Source: Blastomussa wellsi (lineage: Eukaryota > Cnidaria > Anthozoa > Scleractinia > Plerogyridae). From it: DNA of 64,000 nt. Every line of letters begins with the position of its first letter. The stretch's first letter is position 1. The stretch lies in contig OX393567.1 of assembly GCA_947652115.1 (NCBI GenBank), positions 24,803,899-24,867,898 of the forward strand, in the 5' to 3' direction. Under the pieces are notes generated by a model. It saw only the letters and a list, made by a program, of their open reading frames with translations. It searched no databases and was not told the DNA's origin. Positions 35,648 to 47,400 of the stretch are shown one piece after another. Position numbers and translations under genes: made by a program.

Positions 35648-38600
35648 TCATACTCGATTGATACTTAGTCTGCTTCCGCCAACATTTGAGTTTCTGGATC
35701 TGCTAACATTCTCACACGACATATACAGAGAGTTCGTGGAACCACCAGTGTGTGACACGCGCGCGTCCAGGTCACGTGACGCTTCAACCTCGCTTCGAGT
35801 CAGACATTCCCTGGCAACGTAATTTTCCCGCTTTATCTTCACTTCTAGCTTGCGAGGGACGTCGGGGATGAGCCAATCAAGGAATCCGACGGTGAAGAAC
35901 ACAAAGTATTGAAAGATAATGACGAAACCAAGCCTGACAGCGAGGACGAAGAAATATTGGCGGTTAAAATCGTAGGGCTCAACAGGATCAAAATACTCCT
36001 TGTACCTAAAATAAATAAACAAAGATGTAGTCCATGAACCACCAAACCATACTGAAATCTCTTGCGCAGAGAAAAGCGTGTTAAAAGAGCTCCCAAGGAA
36101 ATGATGTCTACAAAAAAGGAACTCTGACAGCCATATTTCATTTAAATTTTGCTTAGCTAGCTTGCTTGTTTTTCAAAAAACTGAACAACCCACAGGGCCG
36201 TTTGCCCCCGCCAGGAAAACTAAATGTTCTTATTTTTTCTAACATAGCGTTTGGTTTTGCTGGGCTATTTCTTGTAGGAAGTGAAGGTGTGCGGAGTTTG
36301 CCCTCGCAGACACGAAATCCTAGGTACGGCTCTGACCCAACTTCAATTTCCAGACAGTTAACACCATCGACCGAGAAACAACTTTTCAGTTGACAATGAA
36401 GATGACTTCCGTTCAAGTTGGTGAGTCGTCAGTCACCGAAACCAGTTGATTTTAACCCGAAAATCACACTACGTCACACTGACATCAACTGAACTGAGTA
36501 CTGATTCTCAGTCGTGAGTTCACATTGCTAAATGTTTTGCCATTTGCTAACAAGAAAGACAATGCTTCAATTCACAGTATATGAATAGACGCATCACCGA
36601 GTTAGAAACGAATATGATTTCTGTATAATAAATCAAGACAATATTGTATTTAGTTCAATAAATAATTAGCAATTAATTTTGATGTAAATATTTCATTTAA
36701 TGATCGGTTGGCACGTTATTTACTGACCTGCAATATGACTTGTTATACGGTAGGTTTTTAAAAGGGTCTCGAGGAAGGGCCATTTCACTGAAGTCTTTCA
36801 CGTTAAAATAAGACAAGCTGTTATTTACGTAACCAGCCAGACTTCCATCAGGGCTGTATGCGTATTTGTACACTTCCCTGGAAAAGGTCAAATAACAAGT
36901 AAACGTACATCAATGTTATAAAAATTAGTTAAAAGAAGAGGGAAGAGAAAATAAAAGAAGATATATTGTTGTGATACTTAAAGGAGCTAAGTCACGATAT
37001 TTTGAGTCATTTTTTGCGATGAACAAAATTACATTTAAACGTAGGAAAACTTAAAATTATAGTGTAAGAGGTAGAAAAAATCAAACAGGTGATACTAAAC
37101 CAAGAAGAAACAAGGATGGTTAAGGATGGAGAAGACTGAAAATATAGGCTGAATTTTTTCAAAATGCCCAAACCGTACGTGACGTAGCCCTTTAATATAT
37201 AGTCATATTTTAAAGATTAATTGACTAACTCACCGACTGACTGAATGACTGACAGACTGACTGACTAATTGATTGATTGATTCATTCATTCATTCATAAA
37301 TTAATTAATTCATTCATTCATTCATTCATTCATTCATCCAAGAGGAGAGAAGAACTGCTAGATCGCTAGAATGATGCCTCAATGATAGGACATGAAAACA
37401 ATGACCCGATGGAAGCACCAAGACACTGCATGCGCTTCACGCAAACGTCATAACGTGTATAAATTTACCTTGGAATGAATTCGGAAGTAAATGCGATCAC
37501 GAAGGAGTTCACCAACACAGCAAACCAACTCATCGTACGAAGAATTCCGAACCAGATTCCAATTCCTTGAGCCCGTTCTGCTACCGGTCGGCGGAAGTTC
37601 ACCGCAAAGTTAATGGCGTCAATGCGAAGTTCCAAGATGTTGTTAATAACTGCGAACAATGGGGCCAGTGGAAATGCTGCCACAAACATTGTGACGAATC
37701 CAAACTGGAGCACTAAAAAATTCAAAAAGGAATTAGTTTATCAGTGAGTGAGAATGTGTGCACTGGAGTAACTTGTAGTAACGTTATAAATAAATAAATA
37801 AAAAATAACTTTATTTACTAAGTGTTAATGTATTTAGCACTACTGTCCTAATTGTGTACACTGTAAATACGTAAACAAATATTGTAAATGAAACAGAAAG
37901 ATGTTAAAAATCCCAACTGGCAGGAGGCAGAGCAGTTGGCTATTTAAAAGGCGTGGAGGAGCTGAATTCGGGACCACCGAAGACAAATCCGCTTTAATGG
38001 CAGGGAGGAGGATTAGAACCCGGGACCACCGGATTACAAGTCCAGCGACCACCAGGCCACGCTCGCCTCCTATATATTATTTCGACAAGAAAAAAAATAG
38101 TTTGACAGATGCCGTACCCATATCGTGATATTCGTAGAACATTCGTAACTCAGGTTCACTGTTAAGAAGATAGTCTGTTTCCCACTGGCGAGGACACGCA
38201 TTATCATCGGCGTCCTTACCAGAGCGGCTGTACCACCAGCGTACGAAAGATCTGCGGAAAAGGACAACACGAAGACACATGAAACATGGTTAATATAAAG
38301 ACATCCGAATCCGAATCCGAATTGTACATCCGAATTCACGCGTATGCGACAATCTGCAAGGAGAATTTCTTGGAATTTGAGCCTGAACGGTTTTAAAGGA
38401 GTTCCGTCACGATATTTTAAGTCGTTTTTACGACAAAGCAAATTCCCCTTAAAATGAAGGAAACCCCTAAATAATAGTTTACTAAGGAAGAAAAAAACCA
38501 AATAGGTGACACTAAACCACAATGGAACAAGGACAGCTATAGATCGTTTTCATGTGACGTCACGACGGCCATGTTGGTGGAATAGAACAATATACTTTTT

Positions 38601-41600
38601 CTCCCTTGGGGACTAAACCTATCTTTATGCGCAATTTTGCGCAACAATTTTGCATTGATTAACCCACCAATATGGCCGCCTTATCATGGGAGTGGACACC
38701 ATCTATAAGGATGGGAAAGATTGAGACGGGTTGCAAATGACGAATTTGAATAATTTAGGCTAAATTTTCAAAATGCACAAACCATCACAAAGCTCCTCAA
38801 AAGTAAAAGAATAATCGTAAGGGAAGCACTTACGGTATAGCAAATTTGTAGATAGAATTGATGAACTGTTTTCCCACCATGATCACAGCCAATTGAATGC
38901 ACAGCTCAATAAAACAGCCTGAAGGATCACAGCCTTCCATTCGCCCTCCAGCGATGCGGTTATAATTGCCAGGATAGCCTATGATCCGACTGTTTTTAAA
39001 GAATGCTATGTAAAACAGAGAAGAATACATGTTCACGAACTGGAATGAAAATAACTTTAATGTTAAGATGTTGTGATACTCTGTTCTGGTCCGTGGCGTT
39101 TCCCACTCTGTGAGCGCAACAGCGATTTTTTCATACACCCAGCCCAGTACGGTAATAGCAAGGAGGTTGAGCAGGGAGGCTGTTAGAGAGGTGATAATAC
39201 GAGCGCCTTGTTGAACATCTTCGTCAGGATACGCGGACAGAACAGCGACCATAGCTGCCCGGTAGATGACAACACCCACTAACGTAGCAATCACCAGTAA
39301 AACCATGAACGCAACGATCACAAACCCGCAAGTGAACTTTCCCGCACGGAGAGTAAACGGGATGTAAGGTTCTGGTTTTCTCGTGATGGGATTTGGTTTC
39401 TTGCTTTGCGCTTTAGTTACAAAGGCGGGCCGTGGCGGCTCAAATTCTTCCTCAAAGTGAAGCATGTCCCATTCGTAAGCTAAGCTGATCTGGCGTCTTC
39501 GCCACATTTCCAGGAACACGGTTGCCCAGAGTGACATGAAAATAGCAAAAAATACAGTTCCCTCGTGGTCAAACAGATGCGTGACTCTGGCGTAGTTGCA
39601 GCTTTTTGTTAGCGTCCAATAACTGCAGTCTTTGTCACACAACGGGCACATGTAAAACAACTGCGAGTTTTTCTTATCGCAAATTTCTTTCAGAGGCTTA
39701 AAACTACCCATTGTTATTAGTCCAGCCACAAAGCACCACAGGCCGACTAGAGCAGCGATTACAAGCATGAAATTGTAAGTTCCTACCCAGGCAAAATAAA
39801 AAGCCACTCGGGTGCCAAAGTAATTCCTTATGACATTCAATGGTTGATATTTGTACCAGTGGCTAAAAGAAGCCCAGGTACTACACAGACGTTGCCGCTC
39901 GTTTTCCGTAGAATCATCTTCATTTTCTGCCCGAAGATTTTCGTGTAAAGGATAAGCAACTGTGTAGGCCCCCTTGTAGAGCAGCCGAGAAATTCCGAAG
40001 TCGTCCATTTCCGACGAATACTTGGTCGACAGAAGCAAGCGATGTGTCATTCGACTTCGGTCGATGTCGGAGAAAAACGTTTCTTGGTCTTCAATGAGGA
40101 AGCATTGGCTCTTTACCCTGCTGAAAAACGCTGTGACTTGGCGCTCGGTTTGCATTTCGGACTCATCCTGAACTTGGAAGATGTTTAGAACCTTTTTAGC
40201 CTTTTTCAGCCATCTACTTTTTCTGGATGATTCTGTATGAGTTTCCTGGACCTCGCGAACAGGGACACGAATCATCATTTCCTCCGCGCATTTCGCGAGA
40301 ACGTCCCAAGGAGCGTGAATGAGAACAAACACAACATTTTCCTGTTAAGTGAAACAATTCGACAGAGATTATGAAAACAAATGCTTCTATCAGAGTCTTC
40401 CTTGTATAGAATGTGAGAAATGATGCAAAAAGATGTTATTTTACACGTGATTCTACTAGAATAAGGCCTGTAGGTATTTGAAGAGTAGGCGGGGAGTGGG
40501 GGAGGTGTCAAGGGTAGCTCGGTCCCCCCTTGCCACCGTCGCTGCATGCCCGTCACCTATTTACACATGATAAATTTCGCTAGTTCCCACATCTTAATAA
40601 ATTTCTTATTTAAAAATGGTTCCAAACTAACTTGCTGCCGTTGTAAACGCCTTCGTTTCAAGAGAGACGCCACCTTTCGATCATTGCGACTGATCTGATA
40701 TGTTTTAATTGGTAACAAACCAAAGCACTTGATAATTTTGATCTGTTTTCCTCTTGAATACAGGTGCGCCTGTTTTCAATAATGAAACAATAAATTCCAT
40801 CTGTTCGCATTTATTGTAAGTTACAAACAACTTGAATAGCCTTTTTGGATTTCGATTCAGTATATTCGTGCGTTACATCTGTTATTCAAGTACGCTGAAT
40901 AGGTTAATACAACGCCTTCCAAAACAAAATTATTGACTATACAAACCTGCTCGGCTGAAGAAACATGTTTTACCATCAATCCTTGTTTGCAAAGATTTTC
41001 TTCGTATTTTTCCCGTATTTCTGCTTTTTCCTTTTCTTCTTCATCATTTTCCTTCCCTGCCTCCGGCTCAGAATAAACTAATACGTAATCAATCTTCTGC
41101 ATGTTGCAAAAAAGAACACAAAATTACTGATTAGCCTCGAACGTTTCCAGTTTTTCCTATAAGAAATACAGAAAACCAGTTGTGGTGGTAAGAACACGTG
41201 CTTTGATCACATGTATTCATGTCAGTCTTTATTGGCGGCTTGTTGGCGGCCAACACATCTCTTGGTAGTATCGTATTTATTTCGTTCTTCGCAAAACAAA
41301 AAATATATTTGTACCATAAAAGGGCCTATATTTTCAACGAATATATTTTACTAAACCGCGGGCATTCAAAAAGCACGCTTTGAAAGCTTGACTATCTCGC
41401 AACTATTTTTGTAAGTAAATGATTGGGGTATACCTCTGAAAAAACTCAAGTGTACTAACTATCAAACGAGTCAATGGTATTTATTTGACTGATTTATAAT
41501 TTACTCACCTTATTTAACATTTCATTGCCATTAAGAGATCTCGGACTCTCTTTTCTGTGTTTTCCTCTGTCCTGTAAAAGTATTTCTTCCATAGTCGAAG

Positions 41601-42474
41601 GTTTTCCTCTTTTAGAAATATCACCGAGGTTGATTTCCGAAGAACTGATCGCCGCGATGTAACTGTCGCGTTTCTGGGAAGACTGACTCCAACGAAGAGC
41701 ACTAGTAGACGTACTGTGTTGAGATTTGTCCGACAAGGCTTTCAGCGAGACTCGATCGGCGCTGCTTCCAGTGGCCAAATTATCCTCGGTACAGGTTTGA
41801 GCTTCGCCTGGAGTGACTCGTGAAACCGGATCACTGAAAATGAAGCGTTTTTGTTCAGTGGAGCGATACGTAATCAAACAGATATATCAAAGTCTACCTT
41901 CTATATATAAACAAATAGCGTTTTCTAAATGAAGTGGTTACAGGTGGATTAATGAATTAGATGGTGGTATACAGGTGGCAAACCGCTGTTTCTTTCTTGT
42001 TAAATTTTGCAAAGTAATATTATTTACTCAAACTAACAAAACGATGAAATCAACAGAAATAATGTTTTGCCCTTTAAAAGAAAGGGCTGTGAATCAGCAT
42101 CGTTATTAACAGCACCCAATTTCATTTGTTTGATTTTGGTTGTTTCCAATATTATGATTTTGTAATTAACGCGTTTGAACTCTATACGGCTCCTTTACCA
42201 ACGTAGATTTTCTGGACAACAAAGTTAAATGGGGCTGATTGCTTTACACGCTCGAGGTAATCTATCAGCCTTAAAATTATAAATATTGATTACAAGATAG
42301 TTATGTTAAATCATTCCTCAAGTTGCACTGTGCCAGTACACTGTTAAAATAATATGCATGTGTATAAACTGGGAATAATGTGTGATTTCAGACAGTCTGT
42401 TATTTAGTTGAGGCTAACTGGAATCAGAAATCAACCTACCTTCCTACAAGACAGAACACTCGCGAATTTTCCAT
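35648..42474 (-). CDS. Anoctamin (TMEM16 family) gene ANO-D, 8 exons, 967 aa
   Basis: Exons: 42474-42440, 41833-41509, 41096-40947, 40341-38834, 38251-38118, 37712-37469, 36877-36728, 36005-35648. All are GT/AG and sum to 968 codons ending TGA. Only the 35-nt first exon (ATG at 42474) is a weaker call; it completes the phase exactly. The dimerisation domain (KIDYVLVY) is split over extra exons not seen in A or C. HAPWDVL starts the 1,508-nt exon; the extracellular loop has [15 protein letters not shown]6 ends [13 protein letters not shown], so lysine (about K669) stands where A and C have the calcium-site Glu. TM7 keeps LELRIDA, and TM8 has FTSEFIPR. The TM8 exon is split by an intron after FIPR. 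The tail is Ser/Arg-rich. Likely a diverged paralogue with altered calcium gating; not assignable to a vertebrate subtype by eye. Confidence 0.9.
36978..37195. mobile_element. TTAA-ended MITE, copy 2
   Basis: Begins TTAAAGGAGCTAAGTCACG and ends GTGACGTAGCCCTTTAA. Same family as 35031-35273. It lies in the ANO-D intron between the two TM8-region exons. Confidence 0.65.
37250..37340. repeat. GACT/ATTG/TTCA tetranucleotide microsatellite
   Basis: A short GACT run passes into ATTG and then about 15 ATTC units in ANO-D intron 6. Confidence 0.8.
37905..38072 (-). repeat. tRNA-derived SINE head (antisense)
   Basis: On the minus strand it reads GGAGGCGAGCGTGGCCTGGT, then a B-box-like GGGTTCTAATCC, then a body. 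This is a tRNA-like head with A and B boxes, but the acceptor stem does not close. It lies in ANO-D, 45 bp downstream of exon 5. Confidence 0.55.
38393..38801. mobile_element. TTAA-ended MITE, copy 3, split by another MITE
   Basis: Left half TTAAAGGAGTTCCGTCACG; right half ends ACAAAGCTCCTCAAA. The middle (about 38556-38700) is a separate inverted-repeat element with GGCCATGTTGGTGG and CCACCAATATGGCC arms. Located between ANO-D exons 4 and 5. Confidence 0.6.
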
Positions 42475-44404
42475 TTCTGGTTGCTCCAAAGGGAAGCAAA
42501 AATTAATCTTTGTACAATTTCAATTTCGCAATCAAATTGAGCGGAGCTGCCTTGGCATTGTTTATGCCAAGAATGTCGGGAGGTAATTTATGCAAAACAA
42601 CGCTTATATGTTTAATTCGTATGGATCTTTGTGGCAGAGGGTTGCCTGGAAAAGACCGAGTCCTTTACTGCACCTGCTAAACTTGATTTTTCATTTTCGG
42701 CTGGCACGCGCAATTCAATTGAAATAACTATGTTTCTCTTTTATATTAAAGCTATCGTTATTTTTTGTCGTGTAGTTGTCTATACGCTCAACTGAAAGCA
42801 TTTATTTATTTTTTCTTGACAAGGAATTTATGGTTATAAAATGTTATTCGAAAAGAAATACCAATGTCACATTAAGTCGAAAACGTGAGTTTATGAAAAG
42901 ATTTTCTTCCCTGTGGGTGCATTTTTCAACAAAGAAGTTTTTACGCTCCTTATAAAAGCGTTTGCCAGGCTGATGTCATGAGTGGATTTGCCTTCAAGAC
43001 TCGTTTCCAACAAATGCCACGGCGGTCAACTTGCGGAACATTTTAGCTTATCAATTCATCACGTTAAAACAATGGAAATCAGAACCAGAATTCATTTTAA
43101 GACCAATTTTAAGCTTTTTAATGCATATTCTGTAGATTATATTTTGCTTTTCACTTTTTATGATTGCATCACCAGAATCGTTCAGTGAATAGTTTTGCGC
43201 CGTCGTTAAAATTATGACATTTAAGTTATTAATCAAGAGTTTTGTTATTTTGGCGACCGTGGTTTGGAAATGTGATCTTAATTAGAATAGATTTTTACGA
43301 TTTTAATTGCTTCGTTTTCTCCGTGTTTTAGTTTCGATTGAGAAGATATATCGAACTTCGCCAAAAATACTCCGCTGCGCGTCGTATTTTCAACTCTCTT
43401 CTCGGTGTTAGGAAATGTGATGAATCACTGTCTCTCGTGTTTGATATATTACATCCTGTACGCTGTCATCTCCCGCATTTCCTTCAAAAATGATGCAACA
43501 TCAGCATCTGGGGCTCTGGGACCGGCGTAAGAATTGTTAACGCGCGAAAAGACAATGCCTTATGGTGTATTGACAAGATTTGTGGCGTGACACAAGTCTA
43601 TCAACGGCTTATCCACTGATTGGGAACACCGGTAATATATATGGTTGTGTCATTGGTCGTTTCATGTATTTTTTGGTGTTCCAACTAATCGGACAGAAAT
43701 TTATTTCCGGTAGCAATTCAAAATACAAATATATTTGAGGCCTGCGGAGTTAAATTGCGAGCATATTTACTAGCAAAGCAAGCCTCATGAGATTCCGTGC
43801 AGTTTCGTTTATTGACCTAAAACCCAGGCTATTCAAAAGGCCCGACCAACCGAACGTTAGTGTAACTTCCGCTTCCCAAGGGACGAAAACGAAATGATAT
43901 TTTCTTTTCTTTTCAATTTATTGTTTTGGGAATCGCTTTGAAGAAATTATTAAAGGCGACCAGTCGGTTAAAAAATCACAGACTGTGCTCGTCTTTAAGA
44001 AGCAAAACGAGGGATAGATGACTTTGAAATCTAATCACTGCATGCTAAATTTCATGAAATTGAATCCTGCTCTTCACCTGGAACGCGTTGTCGTGGAGCA
44101 GCCTGGAGGAAACATATATTTGCGTGATAATTCACGATACTTACCGCTTTATAAGTTAAACAATGTCTAAAGTCAAATATACAGAAAAAGTCATCCTTAC
44201 CTCAAACTTTTTTTATATGTGAAACCAGAAACGGATCAAGAAAACACGCTCGAAAACTCTGACATGCCTCAACACGTGGGTCACAAAGTCTGTGATGAGA
44301 GGAGACTGAGAATTATCCCACAGAACGTACCCCACAGTGCATTTCCAGACTACAACAAGAACACGCAAGTAATCAGCGGAGACCCCCATGAGTGAGCAAA
44401 TTTT
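42475..44404. promoter_or_regulatory. Divergent intergenic region, ANO-D / PTCD1-like
   Basis: 1.9 kb between the ANO-D start (minus) and the PTCD1-like start (plus). Both promoters must lie here or in unseen upstream exons. AT-rich, with no coding frame or clear repeat family. I see no defined promoter motif. Confidence 0.4.
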
Positions 44405-47400
44405 ATGATGGCGGCGAGAAATGTGTGCTGGTTACACTGGTTTCTTGGCCGTTTTAACGAATTTGGAAGCTCTAAGGCACTGAGATTTGTACCAAGAAAC
44501 ACGTTTAGTACCAGCGCCTGCCATTTTTACTTCAAATCCGTACCACTTACGGCGAAAAAACGGAGTGAAACGATAACATCACATGGTTTTGCTAAGCCGC
44601 AAACACTTAGTCACTCTTTCAGTCGGAACGTAATTGGTTCAAAATCACATTCAAAGGATAACAAGTACAGGAAAGAAGAGAAAGACATCGATTCTGATCC
44701 AGAGACTGAGAGTGAAGATGAAGAAGACATGGCTGACAAATCTTTAAAAACTGGCAAGGGAGGCAAATTGAAAAGTCAGAAGTCAGGAGACATAACTCTG
44801 CGTCCGTCCAGATATTTATTTAAAGATTTCCGACGCGGGGAGGAGGAGGGAAACCGATGGGAAAGAATATATGGCATAGAGGACAGAAAAAGGAAACTGA
44901 ATTGGTATGCCAGGCAAATGTTACGGCTTACTCGAGAGGACAAGGTGGGGGCGATTAAGTCAATAGGCCATTTCATTTAATATATACTCCCCTCCCCCTA
45001 TTGAGGATCTTTGCTGTCTGCCCCCTCAGAAATAGATCTTTAAGACCCCCTCAGGAAAGCAAGATCAAAGTGCTGACACAATCCTCCCCCCCCCCCCCCC
45101 CCTCAGAAATAATGTTTAAGAAACCCCACCTCCTCCTAGGATTTCCTTAACCCTCAATAACAGGCGTGTGGATAAAAAATGGAATGGCCCAATACACATC
45201 CACCTGCACATGTAGTGTTCCAGATGATATAGGTACCCCAATGAAAAAAAAACAGCAAGATAAGCTACCTGGCATCTGAAAAATTAATAGAAAATTCTAG
45301 AGATGATCATCATTACCTTCATCACCATCATCATTTTTGTCTCCAGTATCTGGAAGGTCATGTGTTTGAATCCTGTTGGGACTCTTTGTACTTTCTTTGT
45401 ACTATGCTTGTGTCATAATTGAACATTTCATCTTTTCAATGATTTTTTTGTGAGCCATGAATCTGATACTTGCAATTTAACAGTTTGATGAGAGCTAGAT
45501 GTATTGGAATTTAACCCATTTGAATGCATTGATGACACCTTGCCTATAGCTGACTGTGCATTAACAAGTGCATTCTTGTTCTTGTAATTCTACAGTTTAC
45601 CTCAAGCTTATGATTTTGTTTTCACTCTCAGGTTGAAGAAGCCCTTAATCTCTTGGCATCAATGAAGGAGAACAAGCTTTATCCCACTGTAGAGGTTTAC
45701 AACATCTTCATTTCTGCATTTGCCAGGAAAGGACAAGTCAGGAAAGCTTTCAAGATTTTTAATGATGTAAGTAATTGTTTCTTTAAGATGCATGTAAACT
45801 GTATAGCATGTGGGATAATAGACAATAAGTTGATTATAATTTCAATTTGTACACATCATTCCAGCAAAATATTGACCTGTACAGATTAAAAGTAGATACT
45901 AATAGACAAGTAACAAGTGTTTTCAATCTAGTAAATAAATGTAAGATTCATGTATGGTAACTCAAGGCTGAAGGATTATTCTGGGGAAGAAAAGTCAAGT
46001 AACAAAGGAAAACCAACTGGAATCTGAGTTGTGCTGCAGCCTGGCAGCACATTGTATTGGTTGTGGCACATGACAATTTTGAAAATAACTTTGACTTCAA
46101 ATGAGAGAATTTAGTGATCATCTAGAGTAGCTTCAATTGATAATTTTAACACCTATAGTGTTATCCAACACAACCTACATTTCATTTTTTAAACAGCAGC
46201 AACAGAAATGTTAAATATGGCCATCTGGCTTCTAAATTTTCCAAAGTGGTCGCCAAGAACAAAAAGTTAGGAGCCATTTTCCACGTGGAAGGTGTCGCCA
46301 CGGTTGGAAAAGTATGGAATGTTGCAAGCCCGCAATATGCGTTGTTAGCAAAAGGGACATTTCATTTCCCAATATACAACGTAACGTTTGGAAAATCCAA
46401 GATGGCAGATGTTGACATGTTCGCGTCATAGCATTCATGACAATTTTGCTTAACAGAACTCATTGTTTGCACTGATTTGTTCTCCTTAACGCTTTATTTA
46501 GTGGAAAAATACACCAAGGTAAGATATACAAAGCCCAAAGAGTTCTGGTCGCCAACTTGGCGACCAATTTTTTAATCTTGGTCACCAGCATGGTAATTTT
46601 AGTCGCATTGGCGACTGTATTAGGCACAATTTCTTGCCCTGAAAGGAAGTATAAAATCAAACCTCTGTCTTTCATCCTTGAGCAAATAACAACAAAATTC
46701 CAGATAAACTGGTAACACTTATTGAAAGTCAGTCTCTTTAGTTAGTATGTTTTACTTCATCAACGACTCATAGCTGCATGACCTTAACTCCGATTTCTGT
46801 TAGCATGAAGCGGTAAGGAGTATTGCAACCTTTCTGAATGGCATGCTAGTCCACAAGTACCACACCCAATACTTTTTTTTTCTTGAAGTCAATGATTATT
46901 TTGAGACAATATTTATGTTAATTTGCACATTTGCTTAACAGGTAAAAAAGAGAGGTATGACGCCTACAGCTCACACATTCACCAGCCTATTCAATGCTTG
47001 TGCTAAGGCTTCAGTTCCACAGCATGCTTTACAGCGTGTAGAAAAGCTTCTAGCTGAAATCAGCAAGAGAACTGCCACACAGGAACTAGAGATGAATGTC
47101 ATCACTTACAATGCTGCCATCCAGGCCTTAGTTGTTTGCGGAAATCCTCACCAAGCATTTGACATCTACCAAGAGATGCAGGACAACAAGATTAAGCCAG
47201 ATAGCCACACGTTTTCTTCCTTATTGACTGCCTGCTCTTTTGATAAAGTTGAAGGTCCCAGCATAGCATTTAAACTTCTTGAAGAAATGAAGGCTCTTCA
47301 AATAGAGCCAGATATTTACATTTTTAACTCAGTGCTAAAGGTTATGAGGGATTTTAAAGCTTCTGCCCAGAGTTCTGATGTCACAGAAACTTTGACGGAA

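Noticed and set aside
35550..35822. 90-codon plus-strand frame
   Set aside because: Antisense to the last exon of ANO-D, which has clear family similarity.
37250..37340. CRISPR-like repeat spacing
   Set aside because: It is a continuous tetranucleotide microsatellite without spacers, in eukaryotic DNA.
45653..45889. Unspliced extension of PTCD1-like exon 2
   Set aside because: A GTAAGT donor at 45766 ends the exon in phase 0; the extension has no PPR character.
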